NCBI GenBank assembly: GCA_012845835.1
Contig: JABAKD010000011.1
Coordinates: 10,788,381-10,852,380 of the forward strand
Length of the DNA stretch: 64,000 nucleotides
Source: Undaria pinnatifida
Taxonomy: Eukaryota; Sar; Phaeophyceae; Laminariales; Alariaceae
Direction of reading: 5' to 3'
Below, one piece after another: positions 45,965 to 56,494 of this stretch (within the stretch, counting starts at the first letter, position 1; each line of letters begins with the position of its first letter). Both the position numbers and the translations under genes were made by a program. The notes beneath the pieces are model-generated. The model was not told where the DNA came from. It was given only the letters and a program-made list of their open reading frames with translations, and did not search any database.

Positions 45965-46725
45965 CGCCGGTCGAAAACGGCCCTTTTCGACTGGACTTTT
46001 CGTCGACTGGAATCTTCTGGTCCTTTCTTATCGTCAGTCGAGTCGATTATTTAGTTTTTGTGCTCTTCCTAGAGGCGGTTGGTGTGAGGGAGTACTGCTG
46101 TACAGCAGTCGAAATCGGTTGGCAGCTCTGTGCTTCGCGCTTTCTCCGCGAGCAACGGCTGGCTCGACGAACCCTCGTCCCAGCGAGTTGATGGCTTTGG
46201 GCTTAGCCGAAAGCCGCCAAAGCTACGTTCGTGGAGTTTGCACTCAGCCGAGAGCCGCCAAAGCTACAGCAGGCGCAGCCGTTGTTAGCAGCATGGGATC
46301 GATACCGCGCGCTGCTGCCGTCGTGTGATACACGCTGCTGGCGAGCGGAACTAGGAATGCGCCACGCTGACTTGCTGCGAGAAGCAACAGCAATGATAGC
46401 CACGCCAGCGTCAGCGCCTTGTATGATACTGCAGTGTGGTACCTGGTATGGGTGTGTGGCCGTGTGGCCGTGTGGGTGTGTGTTTTGTGTGGGGATGAGC
46501 GATGCGATCGGTTCGAAAAACACGTGTAATTTTTTTTCGACTAAGTTTTTCGACTGGAGGATGCAGTCGACAAAGTCGAGTTTTTCGACTGGATCAGCCA
46601 GTCGGAATCTTCAGTCGAAAAAAGTTGAGTCGAAAAAAGCCCTTTTTCGACTGTGTAAGAAAGCTCGATTTGGGCTTCAGTCGAAAAAGGCCGTTTTCGC
46701 CTGACAAATCCGACTGTATAAGAAA
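45965..46725. repeat. Cluster of TTTTCGACTG / CAGTCGAAAA words in both orientations
   Basis: About a dozen copies or near copies of TTTTCGACTG and its complement occur at 45970-46050 and 46530-46715, many able to pair in local hairpins. No gene. Confidence 0.6.
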
Positions 46726-47206
46726 TGGCACAACAAACACGAAAACGTCAGGAATCGTGACAAAAAATGAGCTTTTGCTACTGCTGCAGTATGCTTTGTG
46801 TACCTGGTATGAGGTCCGACCATGCGTGTTTGATTGTTGCATTGGGCGTGAAACTGTTGACGTGGCTCGATCTCGTGCTGTGCACCAACCACACACTTAC
46901 GCCGTGACTTCTGGCTCAAAGGCAGAGCTTGAAACACGGCTCCTGCAGTTGTATTGCTGCCGCTGTGCTGCGCCGCTATACCAATTTTTGTGACATCACA
47001 CACGCCACACACTTATACCTGGTACGCACAGAAGCGCAGAACCATTCACATGCACACAGAAGCACCGTCTGTGGCTGGCACAAAGGAGGAAACTCACAGC
47101 GAGGCTGCTGTTATGCCGTGACTGCCACAAGTACTGAGGCTGGAGGGCCACGTGTGATGCAGCAGCACAGCAGCAGCAATAGCAAAGCGAGAAAAAGCAC
47201 TATGTG

Positions 47207-47655
47207 GTGGAGCTCGAGTATAGAAGGGGCTGCGCTTCGTAGCTCCTGTCGATCGATATTTTTAGTCTATTTTCCTCACAATGGCATCGCAGGCAGGCCT
47301 TGGGATGCTGAAGTGAGCGAGGTCGGTCGAGGGTTCGATTCTCACCTTCATCCGAAAATCTACGAAAAAAAGGATACTAATTCACGTCTCAATCAAGTCT
47401 CAATAACTTGCAAAACTCACACACTTCAGAAAATACTCAAATGGCGTGATGAGAGCAATGCGATCATTGCATACTGTGTCCAATACCGCAATTGAGTCGG
47501 AGCGAAAATGGGCAAAATCTCATCGGGGTTCCTGACATTGTCGAGATATACGCCAGGTTTAGTGGTGGGGGCTGTGGTGGAACTCGAGTATAGAAGAGCC
47601 TACTCGTAGTAGCTTCTGTCGATCGACATTTTTAGTCTACTTTCCTCACAACTAA
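47207..47655 (+). repeat. Direct repeat of about 75 bp with a tRNA-like segment between
   Basis: GTGGAGCTCGAGTATAGAAG to TTTTCCTCACAA at 47207-47281 recurs at 47577-47652. After the first copy lies TGGCATCGCAGG (A-box-like) and GGGTTCGATTC (B-box-like) at 47283-47340, followed by A-rich sequence near 47365. This may be a second tRNA-derived SINE family. Confidence 0.5.
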
Positions 47656-48638
47656 CATATGGGTTTCTACTGGCCCTGCGCGGCTCGGCGAAACGAGGCA
47701 GGCGGCAGTATGGGCTTGATCTGTGAGTCTTGCTCGACTACCTCCCAGATGCGGCGCTTGGAGCATACCAACCTGACAAATAGTAGCTAGGTGCCAATCT
47801 CCCAGGTAGACGGGCGGAGGGGGGCAGTTTTGCCACAGGCGAGGTGTGTTCATGTCCAGTGCGACGTGTACAACAAAATTCACAGGGCTAGGTGCAACAG
47901 ATACGTATGCTGCTCGAGATATGTGCTCCTGCTGCTGCTGCTGTTGCTGTTGATGCTGCGGGCTGTATTTGGCTGCGTCGTAGCAGACAGCAGAAGGGGT
48001 AAAAACAATTGGGTTCATGTTGTACAGCGGACGAAATATCGGAGCGGGTAAAACAAGCTGACAGCGCAGCGGGCTATTGAAAAATAGCAGCACATTGTGG
48101 GGTTCTACTTTTACACCTACTGGGCTCAGCGAGGCGGAACGTAACCCCTTAAAAACAAGAGCCGGTTCAGCGACGTTTAATGCTCAGAGCACAGCCACTG
48201 AGCTCGGCAGGGATTCCGATATGCGTCGTAATGTACCGAAGCCCCCCTTGCTTGCGCTCCAGCCGATAGTGCGAGGAAAAACCTTCGGCCCACGGAGAAC
48301 ATCACGCCAAAAAAAGAAGTGCAGATTTGATATAAGTCATCTGATACGCAGCTACCCTTGTTTTGCGCTGCATGTCTTCGACAATAATATGCGAGAAAGC
48401 GAGTGGGCGATCGGCACTGATTTCTCAGGGCTCACGCGATTTGTTGCACCTGTAGCGGCTTTTCCGGGCTATGATGCACGCATCGTGATGGGCTGCTTGC
48501 TGTGCTTGCATGTTCGTATAAAATCAACATATCGACACGCAGCCAATAGGTGTTGGCATAACCATCGCTGCGCCAGAGGACGGCTGCATTTTCGAATTTT
48601 GGGCTCAAGGCTACCGCATGAAAATGTAAAATCCTACC

Positions 48639-48792
48639 AAGTACATGTTGTCACTGGCGTTGTCAGGGTCCGTCTTAACGATGCGTACAATACCAGGGGG
48701 GCTTCGCCGCGGCGGAGGTACATGTTGTCACTGGCGTTGTTAGGGTCCGTCTTAACGATACGTACAATACCAGGGGGCTTCGCCGCGGCGGA
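48639..48792 (+). repeat. 77-bp tandem duplication ending in a GC hairpin
   Basis: Two units with GTACATGTTGTCACTGGCGT, CGTACAATACCAGGGGG and CTTCGCCGCGGCGGA. The last block with CTCCGCGCATGCCCG recurs at 52855-52915. Confidence 0.85.
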
Positions 48793-49364
48793 CTGCCGCC
48801 CGCCTTGGCTCCGCGCATGCCCGTAATTTTCGAGGATGCATGATATGTGTTACAAGGGCTCCGCATGGTTGCCGGCATACGCCGGCACCCATGCTTCGGG
48901 TAGGGCAGGGCAGCACTTCGGATTGTTCGATTCAATACTTGGTAGAGTAGAAAAAGTCACCACACACAATCATAGTTTGCACGTACAGTATGTAAGGTAA
49001 TGCCAAGAGTTCGATATAGACTAACAATCATAACAATGTATTACTATTAATAGCTACCGTTTTTTAAGTGAATCCGATTCCGAGCTTTATTCATTCGATT
49101 TCGATCGGATGAATCCGAGCACACGCCGACTGACCCTCTAGTCTGGCGACGAAACGTGTCGAGTGCGCTTCTTATTATAGTTTTACTCAATCAAGCATCC
49201 GGGGCCAGTAAGGTGACTGACCATGTCCGCTGCGTGTGATCAGAGACGTTGTACTTGGACCAATTGCATAATACAGTAGCAGTCAGTCCAGATCGAGTCG
49301 AGCGGTGCAACTTGCTTTGGTATCGTATTGTTACAGCAGCAATACTTGTAATACACTTGACTTA

Positions 49365-49555
49365 GTTCTTTTTCCCATCCAATTTGTTGTGATGCTCGCA
49401 TTACTCTCGCCCCCCCAGTAGTATAACTTGGATCCGGGGCCATATAGCGGGCTCCCCTCCCCCCTCCCCACTACGGTACCTACCCTAATTTTTATCGCGA
49501 GAAGAATTCAGCATTTTCTTCCCTCGTCGATTCGCGTCGATTTGTACCTACCCTC
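49365..49555 (-). repeat. R6 dispersed repeat, copy 2
   Basis: Same orientation as 18365-18560, with GGATCCGGGGCCATATAGCG, CCTCCCCACTACGGTACC and ATCGCGAGAAGAATTCAGCA. Confidence 0.7.
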
Positions 49556-49709
49556 GCTGCTAGGCGATTTCAGCAGAGTTAGTTGATCCTTTTTTTCCTA
49601 TTTATTTCTGCAAATAAATAAAGCGAACAAAGCTTAGAACGGTGGTTATTTAACTGAAGGATCAACGCTAGTATCAATCGTACTAGTATTCGAGTGTAAC
49701 CCCACTAGA

Positions 49710-50025
49710 CCACGGGGGCGACCGGCTCTATATCACTCACTGCCCCGGTAGCGTATAAGGTTATATCCTCGAGCCTGGTATAGGTCAGTTTCGTGAGTTC
49801 GAATCCCCCCGAGCGCGTACTCGTATAGTTTTTCTTCTTGTACACTAATTGACTTGCGGAAAGCGCGAGAGCGTGAGTTAGCAACACTCGATGAAAAATG
49901 ACGATCGGTGGGTGCTGAACCCTATGCGCCAAAAATAATGAAGGCAATAACCGGGGCGGGGAAGGGGAGGACGACACCTGTGACCACGGCTTGTATGCCC
50001 AGAAGCTGGAAAGTAGAAGTGAAAT
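49710..50025 (+). mobile_element. R1 tRNA-derived SINE copy
   Basis: Plus-strand copy with CCCCGGTAGCGTATAAGG (A-box region) and GAGTTCGAATCC (best B-box match of the family) near 49796, then the shared body to about 50025. The A-tail is weak. Confidence 0.7.
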
Positions 50026-50084
50026 AAATCACGAAGAGATGATCAATCAGCAATCAGCAGCAATAAAGGAGCACAATATTTGTG

Positions 50085-50500
50085 CGATTTCTCCCTTGTC
50101 TCGCTCAGCATCCATCCGCGTTCACGTCGAGGTGCCCAACGGATAAGGAAGGGCGAGGGGCGTTGGAGCCGCCCCCCGAAGACTTTTACGCGTTGGAGCC
50201 GCCCTCCGAAGACTTTTACGTGTTTCATTCGTTCAAGCCCTGCAGACGTCAAGCAAAACGAACTCTCGAGAGTATGCCACCGCAAAATTCAAAACATTAC
50301 AATAGCAACTAACTACTGTTTGGATATGATGCCAATTCTGTAAATCATCCAGGCGCTGCAGACGTGAAGATACAACCAAAATCTCCGGAATTCCTCCTCG
50401 ACATGCGATATTTTGCAACTTCTCGCTTGTCTCACTCGGCGTCTATCCGCGTTCACGTCGAGGTGCGGAATGGACACGGCAGGGCGAGGGGCGTTGGAAC
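50085..50500 (+). repeat. Local duplications with a 37-bp tandem pair
   Basis: TCCGCGTTCACGTCGAGGTG, then AGGGCGAGGGGCGTTGGA occur at 50115 and 50445. Inside is a pair of 37-bp units (CGTTGGAGCCGCC, CCGAAGACTTTTACG) at 50161 and 50200. Confidence 0.75.
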
Positions 50501-50592
50501 GCGTATGAAAATACGTGGAAGTGTGGTGAGCTAAAGCTTTATTTTTCCCCATCCGCCGGAGGATGAAAAAAAAGAAGAAAAAAAAAGTTAGA
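50493..50592 (+). mobile_element. R2 element inserted into a tandem-repeat unit
   Basis: The element is 50499-50586 (88 bp), flanked by GTTGGA and GTTAGA (one mismatch). The uninterrupted target GCGTTGGAGCCGCCCCCCG is present at about 50160, so the insertion splits a repeat copy and its empty site is known. It ends with CATCCGCCGGAGGATG and a tail of A with two G. Confidence 0.85.
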
Positions 50593-50599
50593 GCCGCCC

Positions 50600-52422
50600 C
50601 CCGAAGCCGGCGCTCGAACGAAGCTATTTGACCGAGAATTCCAGGTCCGCGAATCGCATACTGAGGTCGAGACGAAAAAAAACTCCTGACCGAATGATCG
50701 TATATATATGTTTATATAGGATTATAGGTAAATCGAGGCTGTACATGTAACAGTACTGCCAAGGGGTAAATTAATAATTAATCGTGCTAATTAGGTGCAA
50801 TAAACCACAACATTAAATTGCGTCATCCGGCACACGATGAACAGCAGCAGCAATACATGATAGGTATATACACAAATACGTACTTGTACGTACATCAGCG
50901 TACGGCAGTTTAATTTTATTATATCAGGTCCACGTATCCTGTTGTGAACACGGTGCCTCACCGAAAAAGAGATGGAAAAAAAAACGGTACATTAAAAACA
51001 GAAAACTGGAAGCATCCCGGGAACCCAATTTACGACCTCCTACTCTCAAGGAGTGTAAACTGCCTTCTAACCACCCGTTGTTGTCTCCAAACACGGTGCC
51101 TCACAAAACGAGATAAGAAAAAAAACGGTATGCACAAAAATACGTACTTGTCGATTACTCAGACGACACCTCAATCATCATCGTACATCATTTTTCACTT
51201 GAACAAAAAAAAACGAAACGTCACAAGAAGAAAAAAAAACTGATTCGAACCGCGGACTACCAGTTTAGAGGGGCATCAGCCCAACGGTTTACTCAGGTTT
51301 TTACATGGCCTTTTATCAGATTGATACGTATCTATACGTACGAATAGACGTTTGGGAAAAGTTGACCGAAAAACAACACAGCACCCGCTACAGGGAGACG
51401 ACGCGAGCACGGTCTAGGCCGCTACTTGCAGAGTCGAGAGGGGCGAGCAAAGTGAGGCATGTCCAGCAGTCAGCGCCCCGAGAGGTGGACCTCAACTCGA
51501 GTTATGTCGAAGACGGCTCAAAACCTGGTCTCAATCGGACCCTTCGGCTGCTCTCGTGCAAGCGCCAAAAAATGTATACATGTATCTCTTTTACGTTTTG
51601 GTTAATGTTGGTATTGTACCCAATCCAACGAGGTTTGAATGTCAACGCATACGTGCCTCAGTTGGCTCGCCAAATCATCAGCCCACCCGGCACAGAACCG
51701 TCGCTACAGCAACAACGCTCGGAAGACACCCGCGTGGTTGTCCAACTGGAGCCGGCCTGGCTCGTAGGCAGGTGTCGGTACCTCGGGGCTCCATTGCCAA
51801 CTCGTCGCGCAACAACGCCCAACGTGACGCAAGAAAGTCTCAGCTTTTGCCCTCAGCGAGCTTGTTCGGTCGGCCGCTCGGTGCGGTAACTTTTTCAACT
51901 CGACGAAGAGAGCTCAGAGACTCACTTCGCCTTCTGCGATTAGTCATGACCTGCCGATAACCTAGGGGACGATCTTGCCTAGTCGTGTGCACTCGCTCGC
52001 GAGTGGTGACACAGCTCGAGCGGTGCGGCTGCCTTACCCTCTACACCCTGGTACCTAAACTTCTGAGTTGTCCTGCAAAAAACTGAAAAAAAAATCTCCC
52101 GTTTTTCATCTCTGTAAATTTTCCGGGTTTTCTCCAAAATATTCGGTAAAAGCCAAATTTTCAGTAAAAGCTAAAATGAACTCTTCGTTTGACCGGCCCT
52201 TAGCACGTGATTTTTCAGCGATGCGGATTCCATTAGCTTATGCATGCTTGGACGGGCATGCGGTACCGAACAATGCCTTAGGTCAAGTCGGACACCGTAA
52301 AGAGACGTGCTACATACCGTGCGTAGGTTGCTTACCTGCACTTTTACGGACTACCCTTGCTGAACGCCTGGGTATCACGTAACACCCGATTTAACGAACT
52401 TCTTTCTGCGTCCCACGTGCAG
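50600..52422. other. No gene identified; should hold or precede the ARPC4 first exon
   Basis: Repeated word GTGCCTCACCGAAAAAGAGA-like at 50952 and 51095. The open frame 51305-51889 (194 codons) has no ARPC4 N-terminal motif ([10 protein letters not shown]) or other domain. Confidence 0.3.
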
Positions 52423-55336
52423 GTCGAGCAAAGAGCTGCTGCTCAACCCGGTGACTATTTGTCGGAATGAGCAGGAGCGGTGTCTTATCGAAACCAGCGT
52501 GAACAGTGTGCGAGTTAGTATCGCTGTGAAGCAAGCCGATGAGATTGAGACGATCCTGTGCCACCGATTCACGAGCTTCTTGATGCAGCGCGCGGAACAG
52601 TTCGTCGTGATGCGACGGAAGCCTGCAGAGGTGAGCATCTCGGTATACAATACTGCGGTATTGCGCATCTCGGAATTATATTGTGCAACGTGCGCATCTC
52701 GGTATGATATTGGGCAACATGTGCATGTCGGTTGAACCTTGCGCAACGTGCGCATAAGCCAGCGGATAACTGGAGTCTTCGATCTGCACGTGAGATTATT
52801 TTCGGGGAGCAGAGGAAGGTATATACTGGTGGAGCACGACTATTATATCGAGTACAAGGGGGCTTCGCCGCGGTGGGCTCATGCCTGCCTTCAGCTCCGC
52901 GCATGCCCGTGATGACAGCATGTATTATAACGTAGGCAAATCCAGGCAGTGAGTGCTACAGAGTACTGCCAAGAGTTGTGCAAATAACGAACCATCTTTG
53001 AGCGAAGAGAAATAAAACCGAAAGGTAATGAAACAAAGATCGCCATTTGGCACAATGTGCAGCATACAAAAGCTAAAGCAAAAAAAGCACAGCAGTTGCC
53101 TATGCGGAAGTATCACGATGAAAGAAAACCGACCTCATGCTTCCAAGGGCATGACCAGCTATTGATCTCAACTAGTTCCTTTGCCGTTTTTCCCTCTTGG
53201 GCCTACATGAAAGTGGTACCCATTCGTACAGCAGCAGCAGTAGCAGCTACTACAAGTACTCGTATCGTATGATATCCGTAGGTTTGTTCGTACGGCTTAT
53301 ATATACCACCCGTCAGATGGACGAGTACGAACAAACCATCCAGCATTAACTGCAAATAGCAAGCAGCACCATTAATATAGCAGCAGCAGTACAGTAAAGA
53401 CCTGCGGCAGGCAGCAGAATCATATGATATATGCTCGTGACAATGCCAATATGACTTTGATTTTTGGCCCAAGATGAAAAACGTACCTGGTACCTGCTGG
53501 TACGAATTCATTGTTCAAGTGACCAAATTGACCTGAGGACCTCGGGACCTCCAGGGTCCAAAAGTAGATTTTGGCCCAGTGTTGAATGGTAACCACGTTT
53601 TACTCAAGGCATCGCGCAAGCGCGGCCCCGTCGCAGTAGGGGTCGTGGAGCACGATGGGGGAGTTTCGGACCGGGGGTATTCCTCATCGAAAGTTAGCAC
53701 GGCATGTGCTCAAAAATACGTCTAGAAAAACTAAGGAGCGCTCAGGGCACACGGCCAACGTTGTGTTTGCAAACGAGGTAAACCAAATCTGGCAGACGAC
53801 GCCCCCAAAGTGGCGGAGGGAAGTAGGGATTTGCGGCAACAAGGCGAAGTAAAAAACAACAGAATAACAAAAACAATAGCAAAAACAGCGTACTAGTAGC
53901 GACGGCAGCCTATCCCGCCGCAGCAAGCAATAGCACAGCTAGCAGCAGGGTCAGATTTAGCAAAAAAAAAAGCAGAACCAGCACCAGCACCACTCCCATT
54001 TTTGCTATTTTCAATTTAGGGACCGGCTTCATACGAGTTTTCTTCTCGTCGTGAGCTGCTGCCGCTTGTTGCTGCGCTCAGCGTACGCGCGCCATCGCGC
54101 GGGCGCGATCCGCTCCGAGCACGCCCGGCGCCCAGCACTGAAACCGGGGCGGCCTCACACAACGCCGCCGCCGCCGCTGCTGCTTCTGCTGCTTTCGCGG
54201 TGTGGTGGGACTGATATGCTACACAGCTGTCATCTTAACACTGTCCAGCACACGAGTACGAGTAGCCTTTTCGGAACGACGCATTCTTCACGACACCAAG
54301 CGAGCGAGGGCGCACCGTCGTAGCAGCTGGCCGACACCCCAACGCCGCTCATCCACGCCATACTTTAGCTTCACCGCTCGAGTCTGTGCTCTCAGTGGTT
54401 GTTGTGCTGTGTTGATACAACAACCAGCAGGCACCAGGTGGTGCGTTCCAAGCAAGGAAGGCGCTCGATGATTAGAGTAGCGTCGAGCACATGCTCGTGC
54501 GTTGTAGGCCAATGAATCAGGAACACGAATTACCGCAACTTTGGAATAAATTCTACCGTCGATAAGGTACTTTTTTTTGCACGGCTTTTCACGGGTCACT
54601 GCTCGCAGGTCGTGTCGGTTTCGGGTCGGCCTGACCCGACCCGACTCGTGAATTTGGAAAAAATATCCTGACTCAACCCGTGCAATTTTGAGCAACTCCA
54701 GATCCGACCGGACTCAACCCGCGATATTTTGAACCTTGCTGACCCTGCCCGCGGGTTGGGTCATGACCCGTGACAAGCCTGAATTTGGAAAAAATATCCT
54801 GACTCGACCCGTGCAATTATGAGCAACGCCAGATCCGACCGGACTCAACCCGCGATATTTTGAATCTTGCTGACCCTACCCGCGGGTCGGGTCATGGCCC
54901 GTGACAAGCCCTGCTTTTTTACCGTTTGTGGAGAAAAGTACAGCAAATAATTTCAAGTGAACTTCCGAAAACGTCTTTCGCAAACGCTCTTTTGATCGTA
55001 TCTGTTTTTCACCTTTTTTATCTCGCCTACGAGCCTTTCATGTGTTTGTGGCCGTCCTTGTTTCTGTCAACGATACCCTGTCGCCCAAACGTCGTACAGT
55101 TTCCCACCCCCTACTTTCCCTGTTTCCCGATGTCTGTTACGTGTGTCGACCAGGGTTTCGACATCAGCTTCCTCGTCACCCACACCCACCTGGAAAAACT
55201 CTGGAAGCACAAGCTGATTGATTTCATCATCCAGTTTATGGAAGACATCGACAAGGAGATCAGCGGCATGAAGATCGCGATCAACGCAAGGGGGCGAATT
55301 ATTGCTCAGCAGTTCATGTTGCAATTTGTGCAGTAG
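52423..55336 (+). CDS. ARPC4: Actin-related protein 2/3 complex subunit 4 (ARPC4), 5' exon missing
   Basis: ARPC4 is a core scaffold subunit, paired with ARPC2, of the Arp2/3 complex that nucleates branched actin filaments. Two exons are clear: 52423-52630 (1 nt plus 69 codons, starting [16 protein letters not shown] and ending MRRKPAE) and 55154-55336 (60 codons plus TAG, starting [12 protein letters not shown] and ending QFMLQFVQ). The join PAE/GFDISFL matches the family exactly. Conserved blocks include [23 protein letters not shown], and [20 protein letters not shown]. The intron of 2523 nt starts GTGAGC and ends GACCAG, and holds a 130-bp tandem duplication. These 129 residues correspond to human ARPC4 from about residue 41 onward. 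The first 40 or so residues should lie on an upstream exon ending in phase 1, which I could not find in the window. No internal stop is seen. It converges tail to tail with the HDAC gene. Confidence 0.94.
54640..54915 (+). repeat. 130-bp tandem duplication in the ARPC4 intron
   Basis: GAATTTGGAAAAAATATCCT at 54650 and 54780, each followed by GAGCAAC, CCAGATCCGACCGGACTCAA and a CCCGCGGGT-rich end. Rich in CCCGAC / GGGTC words. Confidence 0.85.
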
Positions 55337-56494
55337 ACTGCTGTAGCTGCATTCCGGCAGGCCGCGTACTACATTGAACGATTGCCGTTTTCTTGTTTTG
55401 TTGTCCTCTTGTTGTACTATACAAGTATCAGTGTTTACATTTTTGGTCCTGTCGAGTGAAAAGCCAAGGCCAAAACCACGCTCTTTTCGCACGTCAAGGC
55501 CCAGCTTGGGCGTTGTCGATATAATATCCTTCGGTGCGAACGCCGTTCGCTCATGATTTTCTTCTCTATACGAAGTTGTTGGCGTGTTTTTTCACGTTGG
55601 TTGTGTGACGAAGGTATAGCGGTGAACACCAACATTGGGAGGTGTTTTCTCGGGAGTGTTGTCAACACCAGGACAACAATGCGAGCTACAACGCATCTAA
55701 CTGCTATTTGGGTGGGTTTGGGGTTGGAGGCAACAGTAGTAAGAGGCAGGCAAGCAGCCAGTATGGCGAGTAAGTCACAAACGACGCGAGTTAGGGTGGA
55801 CACGATTATTGCCCCCTCCACCCGCGGAAAAGCAAGCCAAATTGTGGACCCTGATCAACCGTTTCCCACGGCGTAATAAACACCCAAAATCCAGACTCGC
55901 GCTGACATACCAAAAAAAACATTGATGACTCGTTTCAACTGGTTGTCTGGGTCAACCATCTATCAACCGTACACACCTATATCCGGGACGCATCTCCGCA
56001 CCCTCTTCTTTCAAAACACAACACCCCATGTTCACACTCGATGACACGAGCATGGCCACTCCAAGAGTTCTTCGAGCCGCTGTACACTATTTTTGCACAA
56101 CCTCGTCATTCGCGGCCGGCCTGGTCTGTTCGATAAGTCCCGGTCTTGAGCTCTTGGCGTCGAATGTGGATTACAAGATACAGTGCCACTTGGGCGTGGT
56201 CCAAAACGGATGCCGTGGAACCGAGAGCTTGCCCTTCTACCTGTTCCGTCAAAACCTTGCCAAGGGAAATATGAAGACTCGACAAGTCAGCTCCGCTCGG
56301 CGGCCCATCCGGAGGGCTTGAGCTCTTGCTTCGCATTTACCCGCATGTAGTTATTGCCCACTTGTTCTGAAGGGTGTTCCCTTCGACCCTCGCCTGCCAA
56401 AAGTGGGGTATCAACATCCAAGCAACAACGTTTCGTCAGGTAAGGCGAGCACAAGCTGGGTAACTTCAAGACTGCTCTTCAAGATCTAAGCAAA

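Noticed and set aside
48077..48826. 249-codon open frame as a gene
   Set aside because: No domain, mixed composition, and its C-terminal part crosses a 77-bp tandem duplication and a GC hairpin repeat.
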